From Engraulis encrasicolus (taxonomy: Eukaryota > Chordata > Actinopteri > Clupeiformes > Engraulidae): a DNA stretch of 64,000 nt. The DNA is taken from the NCBI RefSeq assembly GCF_034702125.1, contig NC_085866.1, forward strand, positions 10,421,842 through 10,485,841, read 5' to 3'. The position numbers were made by a program, and so were the translations under genes. A model generated the notes under the pieces. The model ran no database searches. It was not told where the DNA came from and worked only from the letters and a program-made list of their open reading frames with translations. Of this stretch, positions 36,320 to 48,324 are shown in pieces (positions within the stretch are counted from its first letter, which is position 1; every line of letters begins with the position of its first letter).

Positions 36320-37849
36320 TTGCAGATGTAGCCATTACGGTATCTCGATCACACCTATTATCATCCACATTTCAAACTGCCAGGTTTTTGCTGGCAGGTG
36401 GGGCACTGGAAGGGGTGTCGCCTTTTCGCCAGTCATTGTAGGATAACTACTATGCGTTATATTGGTTCCATGTTGCCGTTTTGTAAATAAGGCATTGGAA
36501 TGATGGCATTTTGGTAAAGTATGGTTTGCTGCTGAGAAGTAGAGCATTTTTGGCATTGTGTGAATAATAGGGGAAATAGTTCTGTCTTCTGTAAAAGCAA
36601 ACATGAACAGGTCTTTGGTTTGTGGCATCAGGCGCGTCATTTGTATTTGCACTGCAGTATTTTGGACTTTGGCGCAGTTTTGGATAAAGAGATTGGCGTA
36701 GCAAATGGTATCTTTATGTAGCATAATGGAGTCTGCTCCTTTAAACTGGTACCCATGTGACCAAGTGGGCACCAATTGCAGACTTCTGTAATCCTTTAAA
36801 AGCAGGCATGGTCTACTCTGAGGAGGTGGCAGATTTTAATGTTTGGCCAGTTTGCCAGTGGGTCTGGCTTTTGTCGCTTGGTAATCCAAGCGAATCCGCG
36901 CTTTGCGCAAAGGTGGCTGTTGCGTAAAGCAGAGCGGAATGCGTTGCTGGCCCTAGAGCGCAACAGTATTGATCCTAACTGCGGGCCTTCGGCTCTGATG
37001 CATTCGGCATCGAGCTGGTGCACTCGTCTGCCTGCTGGTTCCTCTGCCCCTTAGAGACCGTGCCTGCCTCGTCATATTGGTGGTGAGGATTCCCACATCC
37101 ATGAATACCCACGACGGGTTGCTGTTTTGTTTCGAGTGAATGTGTGTGCGCTGAGTGCCCGTTTGTGTGAATGCCCGTATTGCATTGGTGGTAGCCTCGG
37201 CGCATGAGTTGAGTGCTGAAACTTGGATCAGCCTGTTAGCTGGGAGTGACTGTGGGCATGTGAATATAGTTTTCCTTTCGTTTGTTTTTGTTTTGTTTCA
37301 TCAACTGTAATATTGTCATCTCGAGTTATACCACACGATGGGAGGTCTAGTCTAACCAACGCCAAGATGATCCAACTCCATAACTTAAATTGTTTGCGGT
37401 GCTGTAGCGTAGAGTGCCCCTTTGGCACCAGTGTGGTGTGCAGTGACAATATTTGCTCATTTTATCCTTCTTTATTTGATTTACGGTTTGCCGTGTTTAT
37501 TGGGGTGGGTTGATTTCAGCCTCTGGCTATTGGGGTGTGGAAACAGTCTATGGCAAAGGATACAATCTGGCTGACCCAGTGTGCTCTGTAACCGTGTTGT
37601 GTCTCTGTTAGTCCGGCATTCATGTCTGCATTATCGTCATTTTAAAGGAATCAGGTACTTCTATAAAAATAGAACCTGTATGAATAAAAAGAGATTTACC
37701 TTTTCCCGCACTTCCTGTGTCTGTCCTTACGAACCTGTGTGCCTTGTGCATTAATTCAAATTTCTAGAGGGCAAAACATCTCCCTCTAGTGGCGTAGTCG
37801 TGCATTTTAATATTAAAAGTTAGTAATTACCTTGGGTAATCAAAATCTC
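36317..37849. other. Unassigned, possible retroelement 3' region
   Basis: A GC-richer open frame at 36839-37054 (71 codons) matches nothing I know. An AATAAAAAGAG poly(A)-like signal is near 37683. No domain is visible, so no gene is called. Confidence 0.25.
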
Positions 37850-39328
37850 TAGCCTAGAAATCTAGACGCCCCTAGCGACCGCAAATTGAATTTGCTCCCG
37901 GGGGCAGTCTAGCGGACCCCGGTCGTTTTGCGAGGCTGGAAGTTATCCGATGACAGGGCCAATCAAATCGCGAGGGGGGCCGGGCTACCTAGTAAACAGG
38001 AAACTTTCTAAGAAGAAGCATGCTGTCCGTCCGTGCTATGTACAGCACGAAAGTGTTTACTTAATTTAAAAAGCCTGGATGATAATACATTTCGTGGCTG
38101 ACATGGATTGATGTAATAATACACCATGAACCTATCGGACACAAATAGATCTCAACACATTACCATTTGATCATTCGATGTTTTAAACTAGCTCGGTAAG
38201 CTAAGTTGAGCCTTTTACAGAACCAGATAGTCACACGCTATTATCAGACCACTACTGTAGGTGTAGAATGAAATTGCGGCCCCAATTTCTAATAAGACAT
38301 ATGCCATTAAAAACGAGACATTTGGGAGCTTTGAAAGTCTACGAGTAGCTTACTAAATAGATGGGATCGATAGTCTGGATAGTGGGAGCGAGCTGACCGG
38401 GGAGCGTCCTGCGTTGGGAGCGACAATCAGGGAAAGTTATGGGTATACAGCTAGCTAGCTAACACCGAACATGCCATGTTGACAACAATCATAAATATAA
38501 CCATTTAACAAGCCCCAAATTGCTCGACATTTCGCTGATTGATCAAAGAGGGCCATGTGGTTGAAAACGAGGCATTTTTGAACTGTATAAGTGAAAACAC
38601 GATTTATTAGGAAACTTGTTTGTGGCTGTGGTCATCACACGCTTTCACTGCTACGACGGCTGGAAGTTGCCGCTTCACCTACAAAGAGGCCCTCGCTAGT
38701 GTCTAGCTAACCTGTCGTCAATAACAGAGCTAGGTATCCAGCCTTGTATTATATGCCTGCCCCAAATTCTAATAAGATCCATGTAATTAAAAACGAGACA
38801 TTTGGGAGCTTTGAAAGTCTGTAAGTTGCTTACTAAATAGATGGGAATGACACCTAGTCTACCGAGCTAGCGGCTAGCCATGTATTAGTTATGGGTATAC
38901 AGCTAGCTAGCTAACACCGAACATGCCATGTTGACAACAATCATAAATATAACCATTTAACAAGCCCCACATTGCTCGACATTTCGCTGATTGATCAAGG
39001 AGGGCCATGTGGTTGAAAACGATGCATTTTTGAACTGTATAAGTGAAAACACGATTTATTAGGAAACTTGTTTGTGGCTGTGGTCATCACACGAATTCAC
39101 TGCTACGACGGCTCGAAGTTGCCGCTGTACCTACAAAGAGGCGTGTCGCGTGTACGTTGTGAAAGACAGCTGTGACGTTACACAGAAGTGTGTGGGGATT
39201 GGTTGTTCCACCATCCTATTGCGTGACGTTGAGTGCTGAAGCAACCGTTTATCCCGCCCACACTGCCGCCCAGCCCTCCTAGACCCTGGTACAGCTTTTT
39301 GCTGTACGGGTCTGGCTGCGCTAGGCTA
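37850..39328. mobile_element. 1.48-kb element with 9-bp target duplication and internal duplication
   Basis: The ends TAGCCTAGAAATCTAGACGC and (inverted) TAGCCTAGCGCAGCCAGACC are similar, and CAAAATCTC flanks both sides exactly. Inside, about 38281-38700 is repeated at 38761-39150 (GAGACATTTGGGAGCTTTGA, ACCGAACATGCCATGTTGAC, AACACGATTTATTAGGAAAC). There is no ORF. An end fragment of the same family lies at 3520-3567. Confidence 0.75.
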
Positions 39329-39400
39329 CAAAATCTCCACTCTGCTACATTTAGAATGTATTTTCATAATGTCTTTTCTTTAATTAACATGGCTCCCGTG

Positions 39401-40071
39401 GTCTGGTGTTAACTGACATACTTCCGGGTGTGAATGTGGTCTCACCCACTCGGGTCAGATTGCTTAATTGAAACCTCATTAATCTCTCTCATCTCATGAA
39501 CCTGTTGACTAGCACCATATTAGCCCTCTCACCAAGCTCCTTGGCAACAAATAGCTATTACTAGCAGCCTTGGAAGACAGCCGGGAGGGAACGAGAGTCT
39601 TTGATAAAGAGAGTGGTGTAGCACATTGTTTCCCAACTTTTTTTGTCTTGTGTACCCCCAAGCCTTTTCGTTGCGCCATGAGTACCCCCTAAGTCAAGTT
39701 CTATACCGCTTTCTCTATCCCAATGTAACTGAGCTACATGTATTTGATAAAATTACATGTTTCCAAGTACCCCCTGCAGTGTGCTCACGTACCCCTAGTG
39801 GTACACGTACCCCTGGTTGGGAAACACTGGTGTAGCATGATATCTATAGAATGCAGGTCTATCTTAATATATCCTTAATCAAGCAATATGACTCTTGCAG
39901 TCAGGTGTTAACTGACATCCTCCCGGGTGTGAATGTCGTCTCACCCACTCAGGTCATATTGCTTAATTGAAACCTCATTCATCTCTCTTGTCATCTCATG
40001 AATCTGTTGACTGGCACCAGATATTTGCCCTCTCACCAACCTCCTTGACAGCAGATAGCTATTACCAGAGC
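39401..40071 (+). repeat. Duplicated repeat family G around a hAT MITE
   Basis: Units at 39401-39566 and 39896-40071 share GGTGTTAACTGACAT, TTGCTTAATTGAAACCTCAT and ATAGCTATTAC. A third partial unit is at 53120-53200. Confidence 0.7.
39625..39830. mobile_element. hAT-like MITE (GTTTCCCAAC ends)
   Basis: The ends are TGTTTCCCAAC and GTTGGGAAACA, with repeated GTACCCC blocks between. About 205 bp. Confidence 0.65.
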
Positions 40072-40630
40072 CATACTCATGAACGGCCATCCGGGTACTT
40101 TGCTCCTAAATGTGCGTTACGCCCCTTTATTGGTGAAAACAAACCGAAACTCACATCAACTTACATGCCGCATCGGCTACCCTAAATGAACACAGTAGAC
40201 CTACATGCTTCAGTCACAGCTCTTTGGCAATATTATTTGAACAGCCGGGAACACAACACGTTTTCGGCATGTTGCGCGTGAACAACGCTTGTCTACAGGT
40301 CCTTATCTTTCGTTTATTAAACCCCAACACCACCAATTAGCCCCGTACGACTTTGTTGCTGTCGACCAACGTTGATGGAAGCACGTGAGCGAGAACTTGT
40401 TGTCACGATGTGGGTGTTATTAAATACAGCGCATTTGCAGTCGGCCACAAATATGAACGAGACGATGAGCTCGCACCGGTTTGCTCTACTAACACACCAC
40501 GTGTGAGGAGTGGGGGGACAGGCAGTGAGGAGGAGCTGAAGTGGGGACCTGCGCAAACTTGTGTAGAGGTGTGAGACAAGACCCATATACACATGTGAGT
40601 GAGTTGTTGACCAACCAGTTCATGGGCGCG

Positions 40631-41086
40631 TGTTACAGGTGGTAACATAAAAGGGACTCAAAATCAGAAAATGGTATGAAATAAGAGATATTTATTAAAA
40701 AGAGAGGGGGTAACAAAAGAGGAGCCGAGCTCCTATGCAAATGTCTAGGGTATGAACGAACAAAAATAAGGGGCCGCGCCCCAGTTGTAAGTAGAAAAAG
40801 CACAAAATGCGACCAAAAAAGACAATGGCTTTCAAAAATGCAAAAAGTGGGCTACAGCTGCAGTCACGACCGGGAAGTAGGCAACAGGCCGGATGCTCGG
40901 AGAAGGAGAGCGATCTGTGGTCAGCCTTCTGTTTTATCCACAGCGCTCCGCCCCACTCCCCAGGTGCCGCCACTGATGAGCGCTGCTATTCTGTGGAGGA
41001 CAATCATGGAATTAAGGGTCCCCAACAAGACAGAATGAACAGGGGGGAAAAACATTTTTTTTTAAAAACTAAACCTGGCGGTAACA
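40631..41086 (-). repeat. Gypsy 3' LTR
   Basis: 456 bp. Nearly identical to 48325-48779, so the insertion is young. Confidence 0.95.
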
Positions 41087-41100
41087 CCCCCACCACAAAA
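41087..41100 (-). promoter_or_regulatory. Gypsy polypurine tract
   Basis: On the minus strand a purine-rich TGGTGGGGGTG directly abuts the 3' LTR, the position from which plus-strand DNA synthesis is primed. Confidence 0.6.
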
Positions 41101-41397
41101 TGGAGACTATAGTCGCCAAAAAAAAGAAGAGTGGACAGAAAAGAAATGGGGTGTGCATAGTAACATGCAAGGAATGCATAAAACTATGCACCAACAGGCA
41201 AACGTTCCTTTTTTACACTTATAGTGTACACCCAAACCCGCCACCATAAACATAAAAGTCAACAGCCGACATTACACAAAACAGACATGCTGATGACGTA
41301 ATAGGGGACAAGAGGCTTGACCTTGACCCCGAGAAGGCAAGCCGAAGCTGCCAGATATTTAAATAGCGACGGTTGGCATTTGAAATTAGTCGACAGA

Positions 41398-44300
41398 CTA
41401 ACAGGACAAAGATGCCATATCGAGATGATCGTCAGAGGCCACAGCTCGGGACAAGGCGTCGGGTACGACGTTGTCCTTTCCGCGAATGTGAGAGATACGG
41501 AGATCAAAGGGCTGGAGCAGTAAACTCCAGCGCATGAGGCGGCCATTGCTGTTGAACATGCGGTTCAGGAATTTAAGTGGGTCGTGATTTGTATAAACGA
41601 CGATCGGCTGTGATGACAAGCCCAAATATACTTCAAAGTGCTGAATGGCCAACACGAGCGCCAGGGCTTCCTTCTCTATCGTGGCATAGTTGCGCTGCGC
41701 ACGGTTGAACTTTTTAGAGAAGAAGCAGACCGGGTGCTCGTGCTCTTTAGCACGCTGGAGGAGGACAGCTCCCGCGCCGGTATCACTCGCATCGATGGCA
41801 AGGCTAAACGGCTTGGAGAAGTCAGGCGCCACCAAGACAGGCGCTGACATCAAGAGAGTTTTGGCATTGTCAAAAGACTTCTGACATTCATCGGACCATA
41901 GGAAGGCGGTCTTCGGACTAAGCAAGTCAGTGAGTGGTGAAACGACAGCGGCGAAGTTTTTGCAGAAACAGCGGTAGTAACCCACTAATCCCAAGAATCC
42001 GCGCAGGGCACGCCTGTCACCGGGTACAGGGTAACCTTGCACGGCTTCAACTTTGGCCGCCACAGGGCGAACCATGCCACCACCCACTATCCGACCCAAG
42101 TAGGAAACGGTTGCTTTCCCAAAGTCACATTTAGCTAGGTTGACCGTGAGGGACTCTGCGGAGAGCCGTCTAAAAACATCATGCAACCGAGCCAAATGTT
42201 CAGACCATGGTCATGTAAAACGACGTCGTCTAGGTAGGCATCGCAGTTAGACACGTCGGACAAAACTAGATTCACAAGACGCTGAAATGTAGCACCAGCA
42301 TTACGCATGCCAAATGCCATGACATTGTACTGCAAAAACGCATCAGGGGTCACGAAGGCAGAAATTAGTCTTGCTCTGGGGGTGAGGCCCACTTGCCAAT
42401 AACCCTTCAGCAAGTCTAATTTGGAGACAAACGTTGCGGATCCGATCCGGTCAACGCAGTCATCGACCCGAGGCATTGGATAGCTGTCGGGAACGGTGAC
42501 TGCGTTCACACGGCGGTAGTCTGTACAGAACCGATATGAAGAGTCGCTCTTCAGGACTAAAAGGCAAGGCGAACTCCACGGGCTGACGCTCGGCTCGGCC
42601 AGCTTGTTGGATAGGAGATAATCGGTTTCCTGGCGTAAAATGGCACGCTTCGTCGGATTGACCCTGTATGGATGCTGTTTAATTGGGAGACTACTCCCTA
42701 CATCGATGTCATGCTGTAGTACATTCGTCCTAGAGGGGACGTCACGAAATATCTCCGGATACTCATTGACTAACGACACGATGTCACTTTGTTGTTTTGC
42801 AGTTAAATGCGACAAATGGGTTGGCAGCGTTGCCAACATCTCTGAATTCTTTAGTCGGCCCTGGACAATGCAGCGCAAGGGGGCCGTGTCAACATCCTCA
42901 CTCTCAGCTACTGCGGAGAGTAGGACAACAGGTGAATCACGCGGCGCACGAGTGTGATAAGGCTTCAGCATGTTTATGTGGCAAACGCGAGAGCTGAAGC
43001 GCTTATCAGGGGTAGCAATCACATAATCCACATCAGACAGTTTCTTTTCGACACTGTAAGGACCGCGGTATTTGGCCTGGAATACAGACCCTGGGATAGG
43101 CATTAACACCAGAACTTTGTCGCCAGCTGCGAAGCTGCGGCTACGGGCTTTTCGATCGAACCGATGCTTCATCTTGTTCTGCGCATTATCAAGGTTGGCT
43201 CTAGCGATAGCACGAGCGTGGCACAGGCGCGTGCGAAAGTCGCTCAAGAATTGCAACAGACTTTTTGGCGGAGCAACACCAATCCAACGCTCGCTAAGCA
43301 CGGTCAGTGGCGTGCGCAGTTGGTGGGCGAATACGAGCTCGGCTGGACTGAAACCAGTGGATTCCTGGACCACTTCACGAGAGGCGAACAGCAACCAAGG
43401 CACAGCATCTTCCCAAGACGCTCCAGTCTCCAGACAGAACGCACGGAGCATACGTTTGAGCGTTTGGTGGTACCTCTCCAATGCGCCCTGGCTGGCAGGA
43501 TGGAACGCTGAGGACACCTGGTGGGTGATCTGGAGTAACTGGAGAGCCTTGGCGAACGCTTTGGACATGAAGTTACTGCCTTGGTCGCTCTGAATTTCAC
43601 GTGGAAGACCAACGAATGAAAAGAACCGCAGCAACGCCCTCACTATAGCTTTGGTGGTAATTTTCTGGAGGGGAATAGCCTCTGGGTAGCGAGTGGACGT
43701 GCACATGACGGTTAGCAGATACTGGTAGCCGCTTTTTGATCTGGGGAGTGGACCGACGCAGTCTATAATTATGCGCTCAAACGGCTGGCCTACAGCTGGG
43801 ATGGGGTGTAAGGGCGCAGGTGGTATTATTTGGTTGGGCTTTCCAGCAAGTTGACAGGGGTGACAAGACCTACAGAACTCTGCTACGTCACGCCTGACAC
43901 CTGGCCAGAAGAAATGCCGTTGAATACGATCATACGTTTTACCTACGCCACTATGGCCAGCGAGACCATCATGGGCCATGCTCAGGATGGCGGAGCGGTA
44001 TTTGGACGGTACCACTATCTGCAGGATTGGCGACGGACAGTCCTCAGATTTCCTCATGAGGACACCATTGTGTAGGTAAAAACCCTCGGAGATGGTGCCT
44101 ATTTCCGAATCGGAACACAATGAATCGAAACAGGTTACGAGACTATCATCAGCTTTCTGCTGCTTAATCAGCTCAGATGGGGACAACGAGAAGTCAGGGC
44201 CGTCGTGCAGTAATTTCGGGATTGCCGGGTCTAACACAATTTTGCTTTTAGGACCTTTTTCCTTGAGCCTAACGCACGCCTCTGGCTTCAACATGAATGT

Positions 44301-45062
44301 GTCAGCTAGAACGACGTCTGGGTCCACCTTGGACTCGACAGTCTTTCTAGCTTGGGCACGCGTCACTACATTGGCGGAAAACACATCAGGATGCTCGCGC
44401 TCACATTGATCGGGCGTATCGGATACCAACGGTGTGGTCACTACTTCGAGCGGCGCATCACAGCTAAACACGTTACCGCGGCCAATGTCGTTACCCAGCA
44501 ATAGTGTGACACCCGGGACGGGCAAAGAGTTATGGACAGCAACAGTCACTTCGCCACTAACAAGGTCAGACCGCAATAAAATACGGTGGAGGGGCATCTT
44601 GGATACCCCCTTTCCAATGCCACGAACCAGCACACTACTGCCTGTGGCAGTGCGCGCTGACAATGGCAGGACCCCCTGTAGAAGTATAGTTTGATTCGCA
44701 CCGGTGTCGCGTAATATGCGTACTGGCATTGGAGAGGCACCGGACAAGGACACGGTACCTTCTAACAGGAATGGTTCATACAACGACTCGTCTACGGTTG
44801 TGACATTATCGGAACAACGCTGTAGGGGCTGAAGTGAGTGCACCAAACCAGCACTCTTAGTGGTAGCATCTCTCACACGTTTGCGCTTCAATTTAGGGCA
44901 ATCAGCTATGACATGATCAGGTTTACTGAAGTAGAAACAGCCTGGCTTATCAGAAGGTACAGACGGCGACGTTGTGCCACTGCGATTACTAGACACAGGA
45001 GACGATGAGCGATATTTGGCATAGGCACGGTCCTGATGACATTGGGTCTTTCTCAAATGCAA
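41398..45062 (-). pseudogene. Gypsy pol (protease-integrase-RT-RNase H)
   Basis: The 975-codon frame 45062-42135 begins in gag at a CCHC-like knuckle whose second Cys is Ser (CFYFSKPDHVIADC). The protease follows (LRDTGANQTILL), then the integrase zinc region (HDGLAGHSG, CRSCHPCQ) and the DDE core (IIIDCVGPLP, QSDQGSNFM, GALERYHQTLK). RT comes next: SPWSSPCLLVLKSD, FCTDYRRVNAVT, VSKLDLLKGYWQV, FGMRNAGATFQR and the active site YLDDVV. A one-base shift near 42207 moves to the frame 42195-41398 with the RT thumb (FLGLVGYYRCF) and RNase H (SLAIDASDTGAGAVLLQ, IEKEALALVLA, HIRGKDNVVPDALSR). The long frame and the single shift show recent decay. Confidence 0.93.
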
Positions 45063-45243
45063 GGCCAGTGTCCTTCCAAGTGTACCAGCCTAATTAGTCA
45101 CACCCAGTGATTGGATACCCTTTATTAGTCATACTCAGTGATTGGATATTCTGTAGAGTTCACCAAAAAGTATCCAATCACTGGGCGTGACTAATTAGGC
45201 TGATACACTTGGAAGGACACTGGCCTTGAATTTGAGAAAGACC
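45044..45243. repeat. 200-bp hairpin inside gypsy gag
   Basis: The arms of about 78 bp are nearly perfect complements (CAAGGCCAGTGTCCTTCCAA, CCTAATTAGTCAC.CCCAGT). They include 16 bp of gag sequence, GGGTCTTTCTCAAAT, on both outer edges in opposite orientation. The loop is about 44 bp. Confidence 0.85.
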
Positions 45244-47769
45244 CTAAGAGTGTACTCATCCGCCAGGACATATGCAACGGACAGAGTCTTTGGTTTCTGC
45301 TCGCTGACATGTGTTGCAACAGAAGGCGGCAAACAGTTGATAAATTCCTCGAGTAGAATTAACTCGCGTAGTTTTGCTCGGTCATCTGCTTTGACTACAG
45401 CACACCAACGATCAAACGAAGTTTCCTTCTTCCGGCCAAACTCGACATACAGTTGAGGACGATATTACTAGCCCCCCTCCTGAAATTAGACATATCTCTT
45501 CATTAATCATTGAGAATGATCATTATTAATAAATGTGTGTTATTCTGGAAACAAATACACCATGGAGATAGTATCCAATAAGTTAAATTTGGACTTTTCC
45601 ATTTTCACAATGAGTTTAAACAAAAAAGTGTAAAAATGGCAAGGACAAAATTATTAGCCCCCTTATCATTAATAGTCAATACAGTGCCATTTATGAACAA
45701 AAATTGACACCAGGCACTTTGATTAGTTGTTAACTATGTTGGCACATGTCCTACCAGGGATTTTGGCCCATTTTTTTCATCGCAAATAGTTAAGCTGGTC
45801 CAAATGGCATGGATGTTGAGGATGACCATTCATTTTCAGCACTAGTCAAATACTATCTAAAGGATTGAGGTCTGAACCACTCCATGACCATGGTTTTAGT
45901 ATCCTTGAGGAACATTTGAACTATTTTGGATGCAAGTTTTGGGTTATTATCTTATTGAAAGATCCAGTGAAGATCTTAGCTCCCTCTATGAGCATATTTT
46001 TGCAAGGTCACTTTCCACATTCTATCATAATTTTCAGTTTTTATAGTGCCGTACACCCAAATAAGGTTTCCTGTGGCTGAGGCTGCCACAGAATGATGCA
46101 TCCACCACCATGTTTAATTGTGGAAACCATCTTATAACGATTCAAGGCCTATCCCTTTCTTGACCTGACAGAAGCAGAATGCATGCATCAAAGCAGGTGC
46201 AATTGAATATCATCAGATGAAAGCAGAGATGTTCGAAACTCATTTTTGACTTTCAAATGTTCACAGGCAAAGCTCAATAACACTCTGATATGCACTGCCT
46301 TTAGTAAAGGGGTTTTTCTGTGATGATGGCCCCAAAGCCCAATATGATGACAAGCCCTAACAACTGTCTTTCTTGGTGGGGGGAAAAACTCCAGGTGAGG
46401 CCAGGTCAATAACAATCATCTAGGCAGGTGTCCAATGCTTCTTTGGTCTAATGAGGCCAAGCAGTTTCTACAGTTACACACAGTGGCGGGGCATCAAGTT
46501 TAGTCTGTTATTCAGCCTCAGACACAGGGAGTCTGGGTCTGAATCTGGATTGCTGGGTCTTCCAACAACATTGTAACCCAAAGCATACATTTAGATTAGT
46601 TCAGAGGTTCTTCAAGGACACTAAAACCATGATATTGGAATCACCCGCTCATAGTCCAGTCCTCAATCCCACTGAGAGTCAATGGTTAATGTCTATGCTC
46701 AGCATCCGTGAGATTTGGACCAGCTAGAACACTTTGCAGTGAAGAAATGGGCCAAAATCCCTAGTGGGGCATGTGCCAACCTAGGTAGCAACTTATCAGA
46801 GCCTGTTGTCAGTTTTGGTTAATAAATGCCGCCATATTGACTATTAATGATCAGGGGGCTAATAATTTTGCCCTTGTCATTTTTGCCCTTTTTTGTTTAA
46901 ACTCATCGTAACAATAGAAAAATCCAAATTCAACTCATTGAACATTATCTCCATCAGTGTATTTGTTTCCAGAATAACAGAAACAATAATAATGGTCATT
47001 CTTACTGAGAAATCAAGAGAAATGTCTAATTTCAGGAGGGGGGCTAATAATATCGTCCTCAACTGTATGTCTGATCAGCTTTTTTTCAAAGCTTACGGAA
47101 TGTCTGGCGATACGCCTCGGGGGTTAACTGGTTACCGCGCAGAATGGCATCTTTTACATCGGCGTAGATGACACTATTCGCAACTGGGAGAGACGAGTAA
47201 ATTTCCTGGGCTTTCCCAGTCAAAACACACTGGAGGAGAGAGGCCCACTGATCTTTTGGCCACGCAAAGTTAGTTGCATTCCTCTCAAAGTGCGGAAAAT
47301 ACCTCTCAACGTCAGTCTCCGAGAAGGGGGGCACCAATTTGATATTCTTCGCCACGTCAAAGACAGTTTTGTTTTTGCTCTTTTCCGCTTCTAATTTTAG
47401 GCGGTCACGCTCCAACTCTAGTCGCTGTTTTGCAAGTTCTGTCTCTAACTCTAAACGTCGCTGCTCGAGGTCTAACTCTCGCTGACGGATAGTTTCAGAG
47501 GGACTATGCGGAGCGGAGGGAGAAGTCGGCGATGTGTTTTTGACTGGCGTACGAGGTGGCAATACCCCAGTTTCGGCGAAGACGTCGAAGAGTTTCCTTT
47601 CAATACTATCTTTGGTCTTCTGCTCCTCGGTGTCTAACGCGATGTTGTACTGTTTTGCCACTTCCAACAATTCGGGTTTGCTAAAACGATGCAGTTTAGT
47701 GCGTGACGGGGATTCAACAAAACCTTTGATGGCGGCCATGATTACTAATGATAACGAACAGCTGATCAA
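45244..47769 (-). pseudogene. Gypsy gag, interrupted
   Basis: The ATG at 47739 or 47769 starts a SAP-like N-terminus (KPELLEVAKQYNI). A long charged helix follows (LELETELAKQRLELERDRLK), then a capsid-like region (FSETDVERYFPHFERNATNF, WASLLQCVLTGKAQEIYSSL). Coding is cut at 47067 by the Tc1 derivative and resumes at 45449 (FGRKKETSFDRWC, LREL-ILLEEFINCLP). It is cut again by the hairpin at 45243. The N-terminal part resembles gag proteins of other fish gypsy elements with a SCAN-like capsid. Confidence 0.8.
45450..47065. mobile_element. Palindromic Tc1/mariner derivative inside gypsy gag
   Basis: The ends CAGTTGAGGACGATATTA are inverted, and TA flanks both sides. 45450-45990 and 46540-47065 are long inverted copies of the transposon's 3' half. 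Minus-strand transposase relics run from 46415 (helix-turn-helix end, RKTVVRACHHIGLWG) to about 45740. A second C-terminal half lies on the plus strand at 46430-46800 (LLWSNEAKQ, SPVLNPTESQW). Many stops are present and it is not functional. Confidence 0.8.
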
Positions 47770-48324
47770 TCACGGATAGTCGTAACAATTCGAGTGTGCA
47801 TAACAAACCGGCAACTTAACAGGCACACAGATTAACTAAATGCTCCCGAGCCAAGTAGCATCAAGTCAAGGCCAAATAGGGGCGTTGAAATGGAGCTACA
47901 AACAAGCTACGATCAAGTAGCAACAGGTGGTCAATTAAGACAAGCACGGATGTGCAGACAGGACCACAAAAACAGACTTCCCGAAAAAAAACAGGCAGTT
48001 TGGCTCATGCGTTGGGGGGGACAAGTGGCGAGTAAAAAACACCTGGGCAGGGGTGGGTCCTACTCTGATCCTGCTCTAAAAAACAGAGAGAAAACAAGAG
48101 CCTGACTAACTACGTTTCTTCTGTGGCGTACCCAGCTCGAGGCTTCAGGGAGCCCCCTCCTGGGATAGCCACAAAAACGACTTGAGAAGGGAAAACAAAA
48201 ACACCCAGCCCAAAAAGCGGTACTCACCACAGGGAAAAAATGCAGCACGGCCAAAATGCGAACAAGACTACAAAAACGAGGTGATGCGAGATGTCTAGGT
48301 CTATATCCCGGTGAGCGCCCAATA
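47770..48324 (-). other. Gypsy 5' untranslated leader
   Basis: Sequence between the primer-binding site and the gag start. No ORF supported. Confidence 0.6.
48304..48322 (-). promoter_or_regulatory. Candidate gypsy primer-binding site
   Basis: On the minus strand TGGGCGCTCACCGGGAT begins three bases inside the 5' LTR. It starts with TGG, as expected for pairing with the CCA end of a tRNA. The tRNA is not identified. Confidence 0.5.

Noticed and set aside
36839..37054. 71-codon ORF with balanced composition
   Set aside because: No domain, no splice or poly(A) context tied to it, and it is surrounded by repeats.
40695..40973. ORF of 92 codons present twice (also 48389-48667)
   Set aside because: It lies within the two gypsy LTRs, so the duplication is that of the LTR and not evidence of a gene.
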